DNA of 64,000 nt from Pedobacter sp. B4-66 (lineage in GTDB: Bacteria > Bacteroidota > Bacteroidia > Sphingobacteriales > Sphingobacteriaceae), in the NCBI RefSeq assembly GCF_018492665.1, contig NZ_JAFVME010000003.1, positions 1-64,000 on the forward strand. Reading direction: 5' to 3'. Shown in pieces: positions 17,406-25,898 of the stretch. A model generated the notes under the pieces. The model did not search any database and was not told the DNA's origin. It saw only the letters and a list, made by a program, of their open reading frames with translations. A program made the position numbers and the translations under genes. Positions within the stretch are counted from its first letter, which is position 1; the number at the start of each line of letters is the position of its first letter.

Positions 17406-19976
17406 ATGAATTACATAATGAAACATCAATTTTTTAAATATATAGGGTCAATTGTTTTACTCTTAGCATTTGCTTTTACTTCAAAAGCCCAGCAAACGGT
17501 TGTTAACGGTACGGTTACTGATGCTACAACAAAGGAAACTTTACCTTATGTTTCATTTTTAATTACCGGAACGGAAAAGGGTGGCAGAACAGACGCTGAT
17601 GGACAATATAGTATAACGATTGGTGATAACCATACACAGGTTAAATTTAGCTATGTCGGTTATAAATCTGTTATTAAAACAATTACTCCAGGCAAAACAC
17701 AAACTATAAATGTGCAGTTGCAAAGCGAAACCACCCAAATGGATGAGGTGGTGATTACAGCTGGCAAAAGACCAAAATATAAAAATAAGGATAATCCTGC
17801 AGTAGAGCTGATCAGGCAAGTGATTGCTAATAAATCGAAGAACCGTATGGATCATTATGATTTCGTAGAATATAAGAAATACGAAAGAATGATGTTTTCT
17901 ATGAGTAATCTTTCTGATAAGTTTAAAAACAAAAGGATATTCCGTAACTATAAATTCCTGTTTCAGGAACAAGACTCTACCAAAATAGGGGGTAAAACTA
18001 CGCTTCCGGTATTTCAGCAAGAGAAGCTTTCAAATAATTACTTTCGTAAAAGTCCTGAGAAACTGAAAACCATTGTAATTGCAGATAAACGGGTTAATTT
18101 TGATGAACGTTTTATTGATAATCAGGGCTTAACAGCGTATTTTGATAGAATGTATCAGGATATAGATATCTATGATAATAACATTTCTGTTGTAAGTAAT
18201 CAATTGCTAAGTCCAATTGCCGATGGAGCACCTACTTTTTATAAGTTCTTCATTACAGATACGATTCAAAACCATAATCCAAAGCTTGTGGAGCTTTCTT
18301 TTATGCCAAGAAATAATACAGATCTATTGTTTGAAGGTAAGCTTTACATCACCTTAGATGGTAATTATGCTGTTCAGAACGCATACCTTACTGTAAATAA
18401 GGATATCAATTTGAATTTTGTTAGAGCGTTGGAGGCTAAGCTTGATTTTGAGCAAAATCCAGACAAACGTTATCACTTAAGTAAGAGTAATCTGATCGTT
18501 GATTTTGGCTTAAGTAAAAAAGGAGGAACAGGGTTTACTGGCGAGAGAACTGTAAATTTTAAAGATTATTTAATAAATAAGGAACACCCTGATACTACCT
18601 ATCACGGTTCAGCAGTTCCTGTTGTAGTTGCTGACGCAGGCAACAGATCAGAACAGTTTTGGGTGGATAATCGCCCGGAGGCTCTGAGTGGTACAAATTT
18701 AAAAGTATATCATAATTTAGATACGTTGCAGACCATTCCATCTTTTAAGAGAACAATGGATGTGGTTACGCTTTTCTTTGCAGGCTATAAAGATTTTGGA
18801 CCTTTTGAAATGGGGCCGGTAAACACTTTTTACAGCTTTAACAGTGTAGAAGGGTTTCGTTTACGTTTAGGGGGAAGAACTACTCCTGCACTTAGTAAAC
18901 GCTATTATTTCGAGACCTATGCGGCTTATGGGTTTAACGATACAAAATGGAAGTATTTTCTGAGTGGAACTTATTCACTAAACAATAAGTCGATCTATTC
19001 ATTTCCACAGAATTATGTAAGAGCAAGCTTTCAAAGAGATACAAAAATACCAGGGCAGGAATTACAGTTTGTTCAAGAAGATAACTTTTTGTTATCCTTT
19101 AAGAGAGGTACAAACGATATGATGTTGTACAATGATTTTTACAGAGTAGATTATGTACATGAATTTGAAAACCACTTTTCTTATAGCCTTGGTTTGCGTA
19201 AATGGAATCAATCACCTGCGGGATCTTTGTATTTTGCCACTTCAAGTGACAATAATTTGATTAAAAGTAATCAGATCAATACTTCAGAAATATCACTTCA
19301 GTTAAGGTATGCACCTAACGAAAAGTTTTATCAAAGCAAGATCTATCGTACTCCATTTGTGGGTAAGTACCCTGTTTTTAATTTCAGATATACGGCTGGC
19401 TTAAAAGGTGTGCTAGGTGGTGAATATAGCTACCATAATTTCCTAGGGAGTGTTGATAAGCGTTTTTACCTATCACAATTTGGGTACACCGATGTAACAC
19501 TTGAGGGAGGTTATATTTTAGGTAAAGTACCTTTTCCGCTATTGTCCATTCATAGGGCCAATCAAACTTATGCATATCAACTGCAATCCTATAACTTAAT
19601 GAACTTTTTGGAGTTTGTTAGTGATCATTATGCAAGCATCAATATTGATCAGAATTTTAATGGATTCTTCTTTAATAAAGTGCCATTATTAAAAAAACTG
19701 AAGCTTAGAGAAGTAATGTCATTTAAGGCATTATACGGTGGCTTGCGAAACGAAAATAACCCAGCATTTAACAATAACACAATGCAATTTGTACTTAACC
19801 AGGATGGTGTACCTATTACAAATTCTTTAGGTAAAGAACCATATATTGAAGGTAGTGTAGGTGTAGGTAATATTTTTAAAATACTGCGAGTGGATATGGT
19901 AAAACGCTTCACTTATCTTAATAACCCAATGGTTTCTGAATGGGGAATCCGCGCAAGAGTGAAATTTGATTTCTAA
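17406..19976 (+). CDS. DUF5686 family protein with carboxypeptidase-regulatory-like domain
   Basis: This 856-residue envelope protein has a signal peptide (about 5-29, ending SKAQ), an N-terminal CarboxypepD_reg-like beta-sandwich (about 30-115, with TVVNGTVTDATTKETLPYVSF), then a long DUF5686 region that ends in an outer-membrane beta-barrel with many amphipathic aromatic strands and a terminal FDF. Members occur widely in Bacteroidota, often beside TonB-dependent systems, but their role is not established. A second ATG at 17418 gives a more typical signal peptide start. A candidate TAnnTTTG promoter lies 58 bp upstream. Confidence 0.88.
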   Translation: MNYIMKHQFFKYIGSIVLLLAFAFTSKAQQTVVNGTVTDATTKETLPYVSFLITGTEKGGRTDADGQYSITIGDNHTQVKFSYVGYKSVIKTITPGKTQTINVQLQSETTQMDEVVITAGKRPKYKNKDNPAVELIRQVIANKSKNRMDHYDFVEYKKYERMMFSMSNLSDKFKNKRIFRNYKFLFQEQDSTKIGGKTTLPVFQQEKLSNNYFRKSPEKLKTIVIADKRVNFDERFIDNQGLTAYFDRMYQDIDIYDNNISVVSNQLLSPIADGAPTFYKFFITDTIQNHNPKLVELSFMPRNNTDLLFEGKLYITLDGNYAVQNAYLTVNKDINLNFVRALEAKLDFEQNPDKRYHLSKSNLIVDFGLSKKGGTGFTGERTVNFKDYLINKEHPDTTYHGSAVPVVVADAGNRSEQFWVDNRPEALSGTNLKVYHNLDTLQTIPSFKRTMDVVTLFFAGYKDFGPFEMGPVNTFYSFNSVEGFRLRLGGRTTPALSKRYYFETYAAYGFNDTKWKYFLSGTYSLNNKSIYSFPQNYVRASFQRDTKIPGQELQFVQEDNFLLSFKRGTNDMMLYNDFYRVDYVHEFENHFSYSLGLRKWNQSPAGSLYFATSSDNNLIKSNQINTSEISLQLRYAPNEKFYQSKIYRTPFVGKYPVFNFRYTAGLKGVLGGEYSYHNFLGSVDKRFYLSQFGYTDVTLEGGYILGKVPFPLLSIHRANQTYAYQLQSYNLMNFLEFVSDHYASINIDQNFNGFFFNKVPLLKKLKLREVMSFKALYGGLRNENNPAFNNNTMQFVLNQDGVPITNSLGKEPYIEGSVGVGNIFKILRVDMVKRFTYLNNPMVSEWGIRARVKFDF

Positions 19977-19997
19977 ATAAAACGGGTGTTATCCGAA

Positions 19998-20005
19998 TAC
20001 TTTTG
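19998..20005 (+). promoter_or_regulatory. Candidate TAnnTTTG promoter of cupin gene
   Basis: TACTTTTG matches TAnnTTTG perfectly and lies 43 bp before the cupin ATG. The transcript would start near 20010 and would begin almost exactly with the hairpin at 20012-20042. Confidence 0.4.
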
Positions 20006-20011
20006 TTGATG

Positions 20012-20042
20012 AAATATCTGTTGTTTTGCTAAACAGATATTT
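20012..20042 (+). promoter_or_regulatory. Perfect 11-bp hairpin immediately before cupin start codon
   Basis: Arms AAATATCTGTT (20012-20022) and AACAGATATTT (20032-20042) pair perfectly around a 9-nt loop and end six bases before ATG 20049. There is no T tract, so it does not look like a terminator. It could be a repressor site or an mRNA hairpin controlling ribosome access. Confidence 0.4.
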
Positions 20043-20048
20043 AGAACT

Positions 20049-20627
20049 ATGTCTCTCAACAACAAGGAAATAGCAAATCGAGTTACCGGACAGGTCATCA
20101 GATTTATACAGACTGCCAAAGATACAAACGGGGAGTTACTTGAGATGGAATCTCTTTATCCGCTGTTTTCTAAAGAACCTCCCGTACACTTCCATCCTCA
20201 TCAGGAAGAATATTTCAAGGTACTTAAAGGAGAGCTTACCGTTCGTATAGGAAATGAAAGTCGCATATACAGGAGTGGGGCTACTATTAAAATAAAACCT
20301 GGAGTTAGGCATAGTATGTGGAACGAGGGACTCATGGATGCTCTTGTGAACTGGAAGGTATATCCGGCAATGGATACAGAGCATTTCCTTACGACATTGA
20401 CTCAATTGGCCAATACTGGCAAAACTAATGATACAGGGGTTCCCCCATTACCAATACTCGTATTCCTACTAAAAAAATACAATCAAACTTTTCGTCTGGC
20501 CAAAATTCCTATGGGTGTTTTGACTGTAATGTCTATTCTATTTAAGCCCTTATTTAAAGTGCACAATTACAAAAATAAGTTTAATCAACCTCTCCGTTAC
20601 TTTTTAGCGGGTAAGAGTAATCTATAA
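20049..20627 (+). CDS. Cupin domain-containing protein
   Basis: This 192-residue protein has a cupin barrel (about 15-110) with the metal-binding motif 1 HFHPHQEEYFKVLKGEL (about 39-55) and motif 2 including GVRHSMWNEG (about 83-92). Such proteins bind Fe, Mn or Zn and act as small-molecule dioxygenases, isomerases or sensors. The C-terminal part (about 125-192) is helical and hydrophobic (LPILVFLLKKY, MGVLTVMSILFKPLF) and may associate with the membrane. The substrate cannot be deduced. The next gene begins 23 bp downstream. Confidence 0.82.
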   Translation: MSLNNKEIANRVTGQVIRFIQTAKDTNGELLEMESLYPLFSKEPPVHFHPHQEEYFKVLKGELTVRIGNESRIYRSGATIKIKPGVRHSMWNEGLMDALVNWKVYPAMDTEHFLTTLTQLANTGKTNDTGVPPLPILVFLLKKYNQTFRLAKIPMGVLTVMSILFKPLFKVHNYKNKFNQPLRYFLAGKSNL

Positions 20628-20650
20628 CAAGTAAAAACAATCTAATTAAA

Positions 20651-21403
20651 ATGAAAAGAAAACAATTACCTATTCTATTATTGATCCTTTTTTTGGGGCT
20701 TTCTGTTCAGGCACAGACAAAAAAACAAGCTGGCAAAAAGCAGTCAAATAAAACTATAGTACAGAAAAAAGCAGCAAGAGCAAACCCAACTGCGCAAGTT
20801 AATGAGACCACACAAACAGTTTCAACTGCGCAAACAAAACAAACTACAGAAAGCCAGTCTGCTAGCACTCCAGAAAAAGCGGTGAAATCTGTTGGAGCGC
20901 CCGCAGAAGAAAAAGGCGCTAAAGTGAATACTTCGGCAAAAGAAGAGAAAGTAGAAACTTCTTACAAAACCGCACTAGGGTTAAAGTTTTTGTGGGGTAT
21001 TGCACTTACAGGAAAGCACTTTTTTAAAGAAAAGCATGCGGTAGAAGCGATTTTTAAATACAGAGGATATACGGGTGTAGGAGCGGATATAGGCTTAGGT
21101 GTCTTGTATGAATACCATAATGATATAAAAGGTATAGAAGGTTTAAAATGGTATGCTGGAGGCGGCGTTTATGCAGGAACCTTCTCTTTTAAAGACGAAA
21201 TCTCTGATTATATGGATCAGTATGGGGAGGGCAGTAATTTTTATTTTGGCCTTGCCGGAGTTTTAGGACTGGAATATAAGATAGGCAGTTTGCCAATAGC
21301 AATTAGTGCCGATTGGCAGCCTAGTTTCCAGTTAAAAGATACCTACGGAAGCAGCGGTTTCTCTGCTGAAAGTGGTGGTCTTGGTGTTAAGTACACTTTT
21401 TAA
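20651..21403 (+). CDS. Secreted protein with low-complexity linker and outer-membrane barrel-like domain
   Basis: This 250-residue protein has a signal peptide (about 1-22, SVQAQ). It is followed by a low-complexity Lys/Ala/Thr/Gln/Glu-rich segment (about 23-105) that is probably disordered, and a C-terminal domain (about 106-250) of Gly/aromatic-rich strands (LGLKFLWGIALTGKHFF, LKWYAGGGVYAGTFSF, GGLGVKYTF) ending like an outer-membrane barrel. The disordered part could span the periplasm or touch peptidoglycan. I recognise no family. It may be co-transcribed with the cupin gene. Confidence 0.68.
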   Translation: MKRKQLPILLLILFLGLSVQAQTKKQAGKKQSNKTIVQKKAARANPTAQVNETTQTVSTAQTKQTTESQSASTPEKAVKSVGAPAEEKGAKVNTSAKEEKVETSYKTALGLKFLWGIALTGKHFFKEKHAVEAIFKYRGYTGVGADIGLGVLYEYHNDIKGIEGLKWYAGGGVYAGTFSFKDEISDYMDQYGEGSNFYFGLAGVLGLEYKIGSLPIAISADWQPSFQLKDTYGSSGFSAESGGLGVKYTF

Positions 21404-21438
21404 ATCCCAATTGTACAGTTTGTAGTTAGATATGCGAA

Positions 21439-21499
21439 ACTCCTCTCCGTTAAGATTGCCTTTTTTGTGATGTCATTCTTATAACGGAGCTGGAGGAGT
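21439..21499. repeat. Imperfect inverted repeat between convergent genes
   Basis: ACTCCTC (21439-21445) and TCCGTTA (21446-21452) pair with GAGGAGT (21493-21499) and TAACGGA (21482-21488), the right arm carrying a 4-nt bulge. The loop of about 29 bases contains a CCTTTTTTG tract. It lies between the stop codons of the barrel gene and the ABC ATPase and may be a terminator remnant or a short mobile-repeat relic. Confidence 0.35.
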
Positions 21500-21519
21500 A
21501 GCATCAATGGTTCTAAAGG

Positions 21520-22176
21520 CTAAGCTTTTGCATAACCTAGAAATTCAAGTTCTTCGACTTCTTTTGTCAAATGAGTTTTTCCTCCTGTTAGAACATAAAG
21601 ACTATCGCTGATCTCTATTATGTTTCTGAACATATGATCTGTAATTAACAGTCCTTTATTCATCTTTTCCTCATTCATTAGTTCCATAACAGCCTCAATC
21701 ATTACTGGACTTAAATGAGAGAAGGGTTCATCCAGCATGGCAAACTTAGATTTTGCCTTTAGCACAATATACACTTCCACCAATCTTCTATTGCCACCTG
21801 ATAGGCTTTTTAATGAACTACTGTTTCTAGATTTAAACTCTGGGAAACGAGATTCAAATTCGGAGAAATCAAGTTCAAAGTCGGCAAACACTCTTTTTAA
21901 ACTTAATGTTTGAGGTATAAAATTAAATTGTGGAAGATACAACAGAAGGTCTGGTCGTTTATACGCTGCTAGAACAGTTAAATCATCAAAACGAATAGAT
22001 TTGCTATTGGGATTTAGATTCCCATAAATAATGTTCATTAAGCAGGTTTTACCATTTCCGTTTCTACCTAATAAACCGGTTATTTTTCCGGTTTCACATT
22101 TTAAGTATATATCAGATAAAATTCGTCTTTCACCAAATTCAAGGAAAACACTATCAACTTCAAGTTTATGTATCAT
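21520..22176 (-). CDS. ABC transporter ATP-binding protein of a minimal two-gene system
   Basis: This 218-residue ATPase has Walker A GRNGNGKT (about 36-43), signature SLSGGNRRLVE (about 125-135) and Walker B FAMLDEPFSHLSP (about 148-160). It is missing the D-loop/H-loop consensus VTHD but has LLITDHMF in the corresponding place. The signature LSGGN instead of LSGGQ and the FSHLSP after the catalytic Glu mark a divergent branch. Its start overlaps the end of the preceding small membrane gene by four bases, implying translational coupling. No other permease is nearby, so this ATPase probably works with that 101-residue protein. Confidence 0.88.
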   Translation of the reverse strand: MIHKLEVDSVFLEFGERRILSDIYLKCETGKITGLLGRNGNGKTCLMNIIYGNLNPNSKSIRFDDLTVLAAYKRPDLLLYLPQFNFIPQTLSLKRVFADFELDFSEFESRFPEFKSRNSSSLKSLSGGNRRLVEVYIVLKAKSKFAMLDEPFSHLSPVMIEAVMELMNEEKMNKGLLITDHMFRNIIEISDSLYVLTGGKTHLTKEVEELEFLGYAKA

Positions 22177-22478
22177 TTAGAGGCTACGTAAATTAAAAGA
22201 GTTATAAATAGGATGAAGTCAAAGGTTAATGTGCTAATCCATAAAGTAAGTTTTGGTATACCTAGATTTTGATAATAATAGAACTCCTTGCTTTTGTAAT
22301 TGTTTATATAATAAATGATAATGCCGTAGGTAGCCATTTTGAACCAAAATATTAATGTAAAAGCGCCTGATCCGAGTTTAGATAACATATATGCAGATAC
22401 CAGAGTTAATACAAAAGCTGTAGTGAAATAGCTCAGGTAAAAAGTGAACATTAGTCTTAATGTTTTAATTTTTAGCAT
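22173..22478 (-). CDS. Small integral membrane protein partnered with ABC ATPase
   Basis: This 101-residue protein is mostly hydrophobic, with three likely membrane helices (about 9-32, 38-57 and 76-97) and a short positively charged, tyrosine-rich loop (NYKSKEFYYYQNLG) between helices two and three. It does not resemble a known ABC permease and is far smaller than one. It overlaps the ATPase gene by four bases, so equal expression and a complex are likely. The cytoplasmic loop could act as the coupling helix. Function is unknown: a minimal exporter, an immunity pump or a regulator of the ATPase are all possible. Confidence 0.72.
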   Translation of the reverse strand: MLKIKTLRLMFTFYLSYFTTAFVLTLVSAYMLSKLGSGAFTLIFWFKMATYGIIIYYINNYKSKEFYYYQNLGIPKLTLWISTLTFDFILFITLLIYVASK

Positions 22479-22657
22479 TTTAATATTCGGTTGAATAGTT
22501 TAGAAGTGTTAAATCCGATGGGAAATTAAGCCTTCGGCACTTTGCTAAAGATAGTAAGAAGTTCTTGGAATATAGCTTTGGCTATTACCTAATTCCGTTG
22601 TACAATACAATTTCAGGCACTATTTATGTGCACTAGCAATTATAACCCTACTTACTC

Positions 22658-24166
22658 ATGAATATTGAAACTAGAAAACTGACACTTGAGGATTATAATG
22701 ATCTCAAAGAGTCTATGGAGCAGGCATATGATACCCTTGGCGGCCAAATATGGAGCAAGCAAACCATAGCAAAGCTGTTAAAACTATTTCCTGAAGGCCA
22801 GTTATGTATCGCTGTTGACAATAAGGTGGTGGCCTGTTCACTATCTATTATAGTAGACTATGATGAGTATGGAGACAAACACACCTATCAGATGATAACC
22901 GGTAGGTATACGTTTTCAACCCATGATCCAAATGGCGACACCTTATACGGAATAGAGATTTTCGTATCACCAGAATATCGTGGACTACGTTTGGGACGGA
23001 GACTTTATGAGGCTAGAAAAGAGCTTTGTGAAAGCTTAAATTTAAAGAGCATTATTGCTGGTGGTAGAATCCCAGGTTATCATGAGCATGCAGAGACCTT
23101 AAGTCCTAGACAGTATATCGATAAAGTAAAAGCTAAAGAATTGTATGATCCTACGCTTACTTTTCAATTGTCTAATGATTTCCACGTTAGAAAGGTACTT
23201 AAGAATTACCTTCCAGGCGACCACGAGTCTAAAGAATTTGCAACGCTAATTGAGTGGAATAATATTTATTATCAAGGAGTTGATGCTTCTGCGCGCTCTG
23301 CGAAAACCATCCGCATTGGTTTGGTTCAATGGCAAATGCGTCTTTTCCCTACCATGGAATCTTTTTATGAACAAGTAGAGTTCTTTGTAGATGCAGTGAG
23401 TGGCTACAAATCTGACTTTATTATGTTTCCGGAGTTTTTCAATACGCCACTTTTACAGCCGTACAACGATTTGCCGGAAATGGAGGCAATGCGCAAGCTG
23501 GCAGAGCTTACTGAAGAAATCGTAGTAAAAATTCAAGAGTATGCCGTTTCTTACAATGTAAATATCATTTCTGGCAGCATGCCAATCCTTGAAGACAATA
23601 AGCTATACAATGCTACTTATTTATGCCACAGGAATGGTAAAACAGAAGAATATAGGAAGATTCATATCACACCAAACGAGCAAAAGTATTATGGTATGGT
23701 AGGAGGTGATAAAATTCAGGTGTTTGATACTGACTGCGGAAAAGTAGGGATTTTGATATGTTATGATGTTGAATTCCCAGAATTGAGTCGAATTTATGCA
23801 GATCAAGGTATGCAAATCTTGTTCGTGCCATTCCTTACTGATACTCAAAATGGTTATACCCGTGTAAGAAGATGCGCTCAAGCGAGAGCTATAGAAAACG
23901 AATGTTATGTGGCAATCGCAGGATGTGTAGGTAATTTACCTAAGGTAAATAATATGGACATTCAGTTTGCTCAATCGGCCGTATTTACGCCTTCCGATTT
24001 TGCTTTCCCTACTAATGCAGTTAAAGCTGAAGCTACGCCGAATACAGAAATGATGCTTGTGGTAGATGTTGATCTTCACCTTTTAGATGAAATACATCAT
24101 TTTGGTACCGTTAGGATACTTAAAGATAGGCGTAATGACCTTTATGAAGTTAAACTGCTTAAATAA
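22658..24166 (+). CDS. GNAT acetyltransferase-carbon-nitrogen hydrolase fusion
   Basis: This 502-residue cytoplasmic protein fuses an N-terminal GNAT domain (about 1-205; acetyl-CoA loop within VSPEYRGLRLGRRLYE) to a nitrilase-superfamily amidase (about 217-500). The catalytic triad of the latter is intact: Glu259 in FPEFFN, Lys334 in YRKIHITP, Cys368 in ICYDVEFPE. This bifunctional architecture is widespread in bacteria; the amidase branch hydrolyses C-N bonds of linear amides or N-carbamoyl compounds, and the acetyltransferase partner substrate is unknown. Length is normal for the fusion. It is divergent from the mini-ABC pair; the kinase gene starts 30 bp downstream with its own promoter-like element. 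Confidence 0.92.
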   Translation: MNIETRKLTLEDYNDLKESMEQAYDTLGGQIWSKQTIAKLLKLFPEGQLCIAVDNKVVACSLSIIVDYDEYGDKHTYQMITGRYTFSTHDPNGDTLYGIEIFVSPEYRGLRLGRRLYEARKELCESLNLKSIIAGGRIPGYHEHAETLSPRQYIDKVKAKELYDPTLTFQLSNDFHVRKVLKNYLPGDHESKEFATLIEWNNIYYQGVDASARSAKTIRIGLVQWQMRLFPTMESFYEQVEFFVDAVSGYKSDFIMFPEFFNTPLLQPYNDLPEMEAMRKLAELTEEIVVKIQEYAVSYNVNIISGSMPILEDNKLYNATYLCHRNGKTEEYRKIHITPNEQKYYGMVGGDKIQVFDTDCGKVGILICYDVEFPELSRIYADQGMQILFVPFLTDTQNGYTRVRRCAQARAIENECYVAIAGCVGNLPKVNNMDIQFAQSAVFTPSDFAFPTNAVKAEATPNTEMMLVVDVDLHLLDEIHHFGTVRILKDRRNDLYEVKLLK

Positions 24167-24183
24167 GATAAATTTTATACTGC

Positions 24184-24191
24184 TATCTTTG
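24184..24191 (+). promoter_or_regulatory. Candidate TAnnTTTG promoter of LytS-type kinase
   Basis: TATCTTTG is a perfect TAnnTTTG element ending five bases before the ATG at 24197; the mRNA would have a leader of only a few bases. The -33 region is weak. Confidence 0.5.
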
Positions 24192-24196
24192 CCTAG

Positions 24197-25819
24197 ATGA
24201 AGTTAGCCATATACAGTTCCAGGTATTTTATAGGAATAGGAATATTCATATTCTTATGCTTTACCTTGATAGGGCTTTTTATGACCGGAAAGTTCAATAG
24301 TCGCACGGAACAGATCAGCATAGATATGGCGACTAAGGTTTATCAGCTGAAATCTAGCGTTGTTCGTAATGAATTTAATGGCTTCATGAGGGGATTAAAT
24401 AACTCTGAAGCCATTATGAATAGGATTGCTTCTACAAGTGATTTTAATTCTTTAGAACAGGTTGTTGGATCATTATTATTGAGTCATCCAAAGATGAATT
24501 ACGGTTGGTATGCTATTGCACATAATGGCGATACCACTTTTAAAGCAATTAGTAAAACAGGGAATATTTTTAAACAGAAACGTGTTTTGGAATATCAGCG
24601 TAGCTGGATCAAAAGCGAGATGGCCAGTAAAGACACCACCCTAAGAAGTGGAAAACTGATTAATGAGGATGATTCATTGCATTGGCTTGTTGGATCAAAG
24701 CATAAACTGGCCGACTCATCTGTCCTGATTTTTGGGTTAGATATTAATCTTAAGCAGCTGCAGCATTATTTGTGGAGTGTTGATACTACAGGTAGGGCAT
24801 ACGCATTTATTGCAAGCAAGGAAGGTTATTATATTACAAATCCTGAAGAAAAGTTAATCGGAACAAAGATGTCTGAACCGGTTACGCCATTAACAGGTAA
24901 AACGGTTTTAGGAGATAGCATTAGTAGTTACGAAACGGTAACTTCTGATTATTTGAAAATTCCGGTGGTTCGATATTACACTCCATTAAATATTTCAGGG
25001 ATGAGCTGGGTGATGGTTGTTGATACTCCGTTTCTTGCCGTAGATGAGGATGTTAAGGTGATTGAAAAGTATGTTTTGTTTATGTTTATTTCGTCGGCTT
25101 TTATCATTTTACTACTTATTGCCTGGGCACAAACCAAATGGCAAAAAGAGTTTATGTTACGCCAGCAGGCCGAAATGAACAGAAAGGAATTGTCGATGGA
25201 GAAGCAAGCTTTAAGTCTTATTTCAGAACGACAGCAAAAGGAGAATGCGATTTTGCAACTGGATAAGCTTAAGGAAAAGGTGAATCCTCATTTCCTTTTT
25301 AATTCCTTAAGTTCCCTAAACGGACTAATAGATGAGCAACCTAACCTTGCAAAATCATTTGTTGTTAAACTTTCAAGAGTGTATCGTTACTTGCTTGATC
25401 CTGCTCCTGATGGACTAGCACAAGTATCTCAAGAGGTTCGTTTTGTTACAGAGTACTTCTTTTTATTAAAAATTCGCTTTGGGGATGCTTTAGAACCATT
25501 AGATATTCATATTTCTGATGCCCATGCTAATGGGTATGTACCTTTCATGAGTTTACAAACGCTGGTAGAAAACGCAGTTAAACATAATGTCGTTTCCAAA
25601 ACAAATCCATTAAGGATTAGTATACAAAGTGATGCAGATGGTATTTGGGTTGTTAATAATTTGCAATTACGGAATGATGTTAAGGATTCAAGCAAGCAGG
25701 GATTGGACTATCTTCAGCAGGCTTATACTCATTTTGGTGAACTCCGTTTAAAGCATGGCATAGTGGGAGATGAGTACAGGTGTTTCTTACCTCTAATTAA
25801 TATTTCCTTCACTCCTTAA
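24197..25819 (+). CDS. LytS-type sensor histidine kinase with extracytoplasmic sensor domain
   Basis: This 540-residue kinase has membrane helices at about 11-31 and 291-312 that enclose a periplasmic domain of about 260 residues, resembling a dCache ligand-binding fold. After a coiled-coil linker comes the His_kinase (LytS/YehU) motif KVNPHFLFNSLSSLNGLI with phospho-acceptor His365, then an HATPase with the N box LVENAVKHN. Such kinases pair with LytTR response regulators; none is adjacent, but one lies nine kilobases downstream at 33368, beyond the protease-SusC-SusD operon. Its own start has a near-leaderless promoter candidate. Confidence 0.92.
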   Translation: MKLAIYSSRYFIGIGIFIFLCFTLIGLFMTGKFNSRTEQISIDMATKVYQLKSSVVRNEFNGFMRGLNNSEAIMNRIASTSDFNSLEQVVGSLLLSHPKMNYGWYAIAHNGDTTFKAISKTGNIFKQKRVLEYQRSWIKSEMASKDTTLRSGKLINEDDSLHWLVGSKHKLADSSVLIFGLDINLKQLQHYLWSVDTTGRAYAFIASKEGYYITNPEEKLIGTKMSEPVTPLTGKTVLGDSISSYETVTSDYLKIPVVRYYTPLNISGMSWVMVVDTPFLAVDEDVKVIEKYVLFMFISSAFIILLLIAWAQTKWQKEFMLRQQAEMNRKELSMEKQALSLISERQQKENAILQLDKLKEKVNPHFLFNSLSSLNGLIDEQPNLAKSFVVKLSRVYRYLLDPAPDGLAQVSQEVRFVTEYFFLLKIRFGDALEPLDIHISDAHANGYVPFMSLQTLVENAVKHNVVSKTNPLRISIQSDADGIWVVNNLQLRNDVKDSSKQGLDYLQQAYTHFGELRLKHGIVGDEYRCFLPLINISFTP

Positions 25820-25871
25820 AACTGCGCTTTCACTTCCTATAGTTGCGTGCTCACTCCTCATAATTTCATAA
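25809..25871 (+). promoter_or_regulatory. Three 21-bp tandem direct repeats: candidate LytTR-regulator operator
   Basis: The core TCACTYCY recurs with CACT at 25810, 25831 and 25852, exactly 21 bp apart (two helical turns). Units two and three are fully intergenic; unit one overlaps the last four codons of the kinase. The copies at 25820 and 25841 also share TGCG upstream of the core, and most differences are transitions. LytTR regulators typically bind such helically phased direct repeats. The site ends 27 bp before the protease ATG and would lie just upstream of its promoter. Confidence 0.5.
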
Positions 25872-25898
25872 TCTGCTAATTAAGAGGGATTTTGGTGC

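Noticed and set aside
17559-18020. 153-residue minus-strand open frame inside the DUF5686 gene
   Set aside because: Antisense to a well supported domain; residues such as many Cys/His/Arg look like a shadow frame.
22573-22580. TAGCTTTG as promoter of the GNAT-nitrilase gene
   Set aside because: A perfect -7 match, but no TTG/TTTG at the right distance and it is 78 bp from the start; kept only as a weak possibility.
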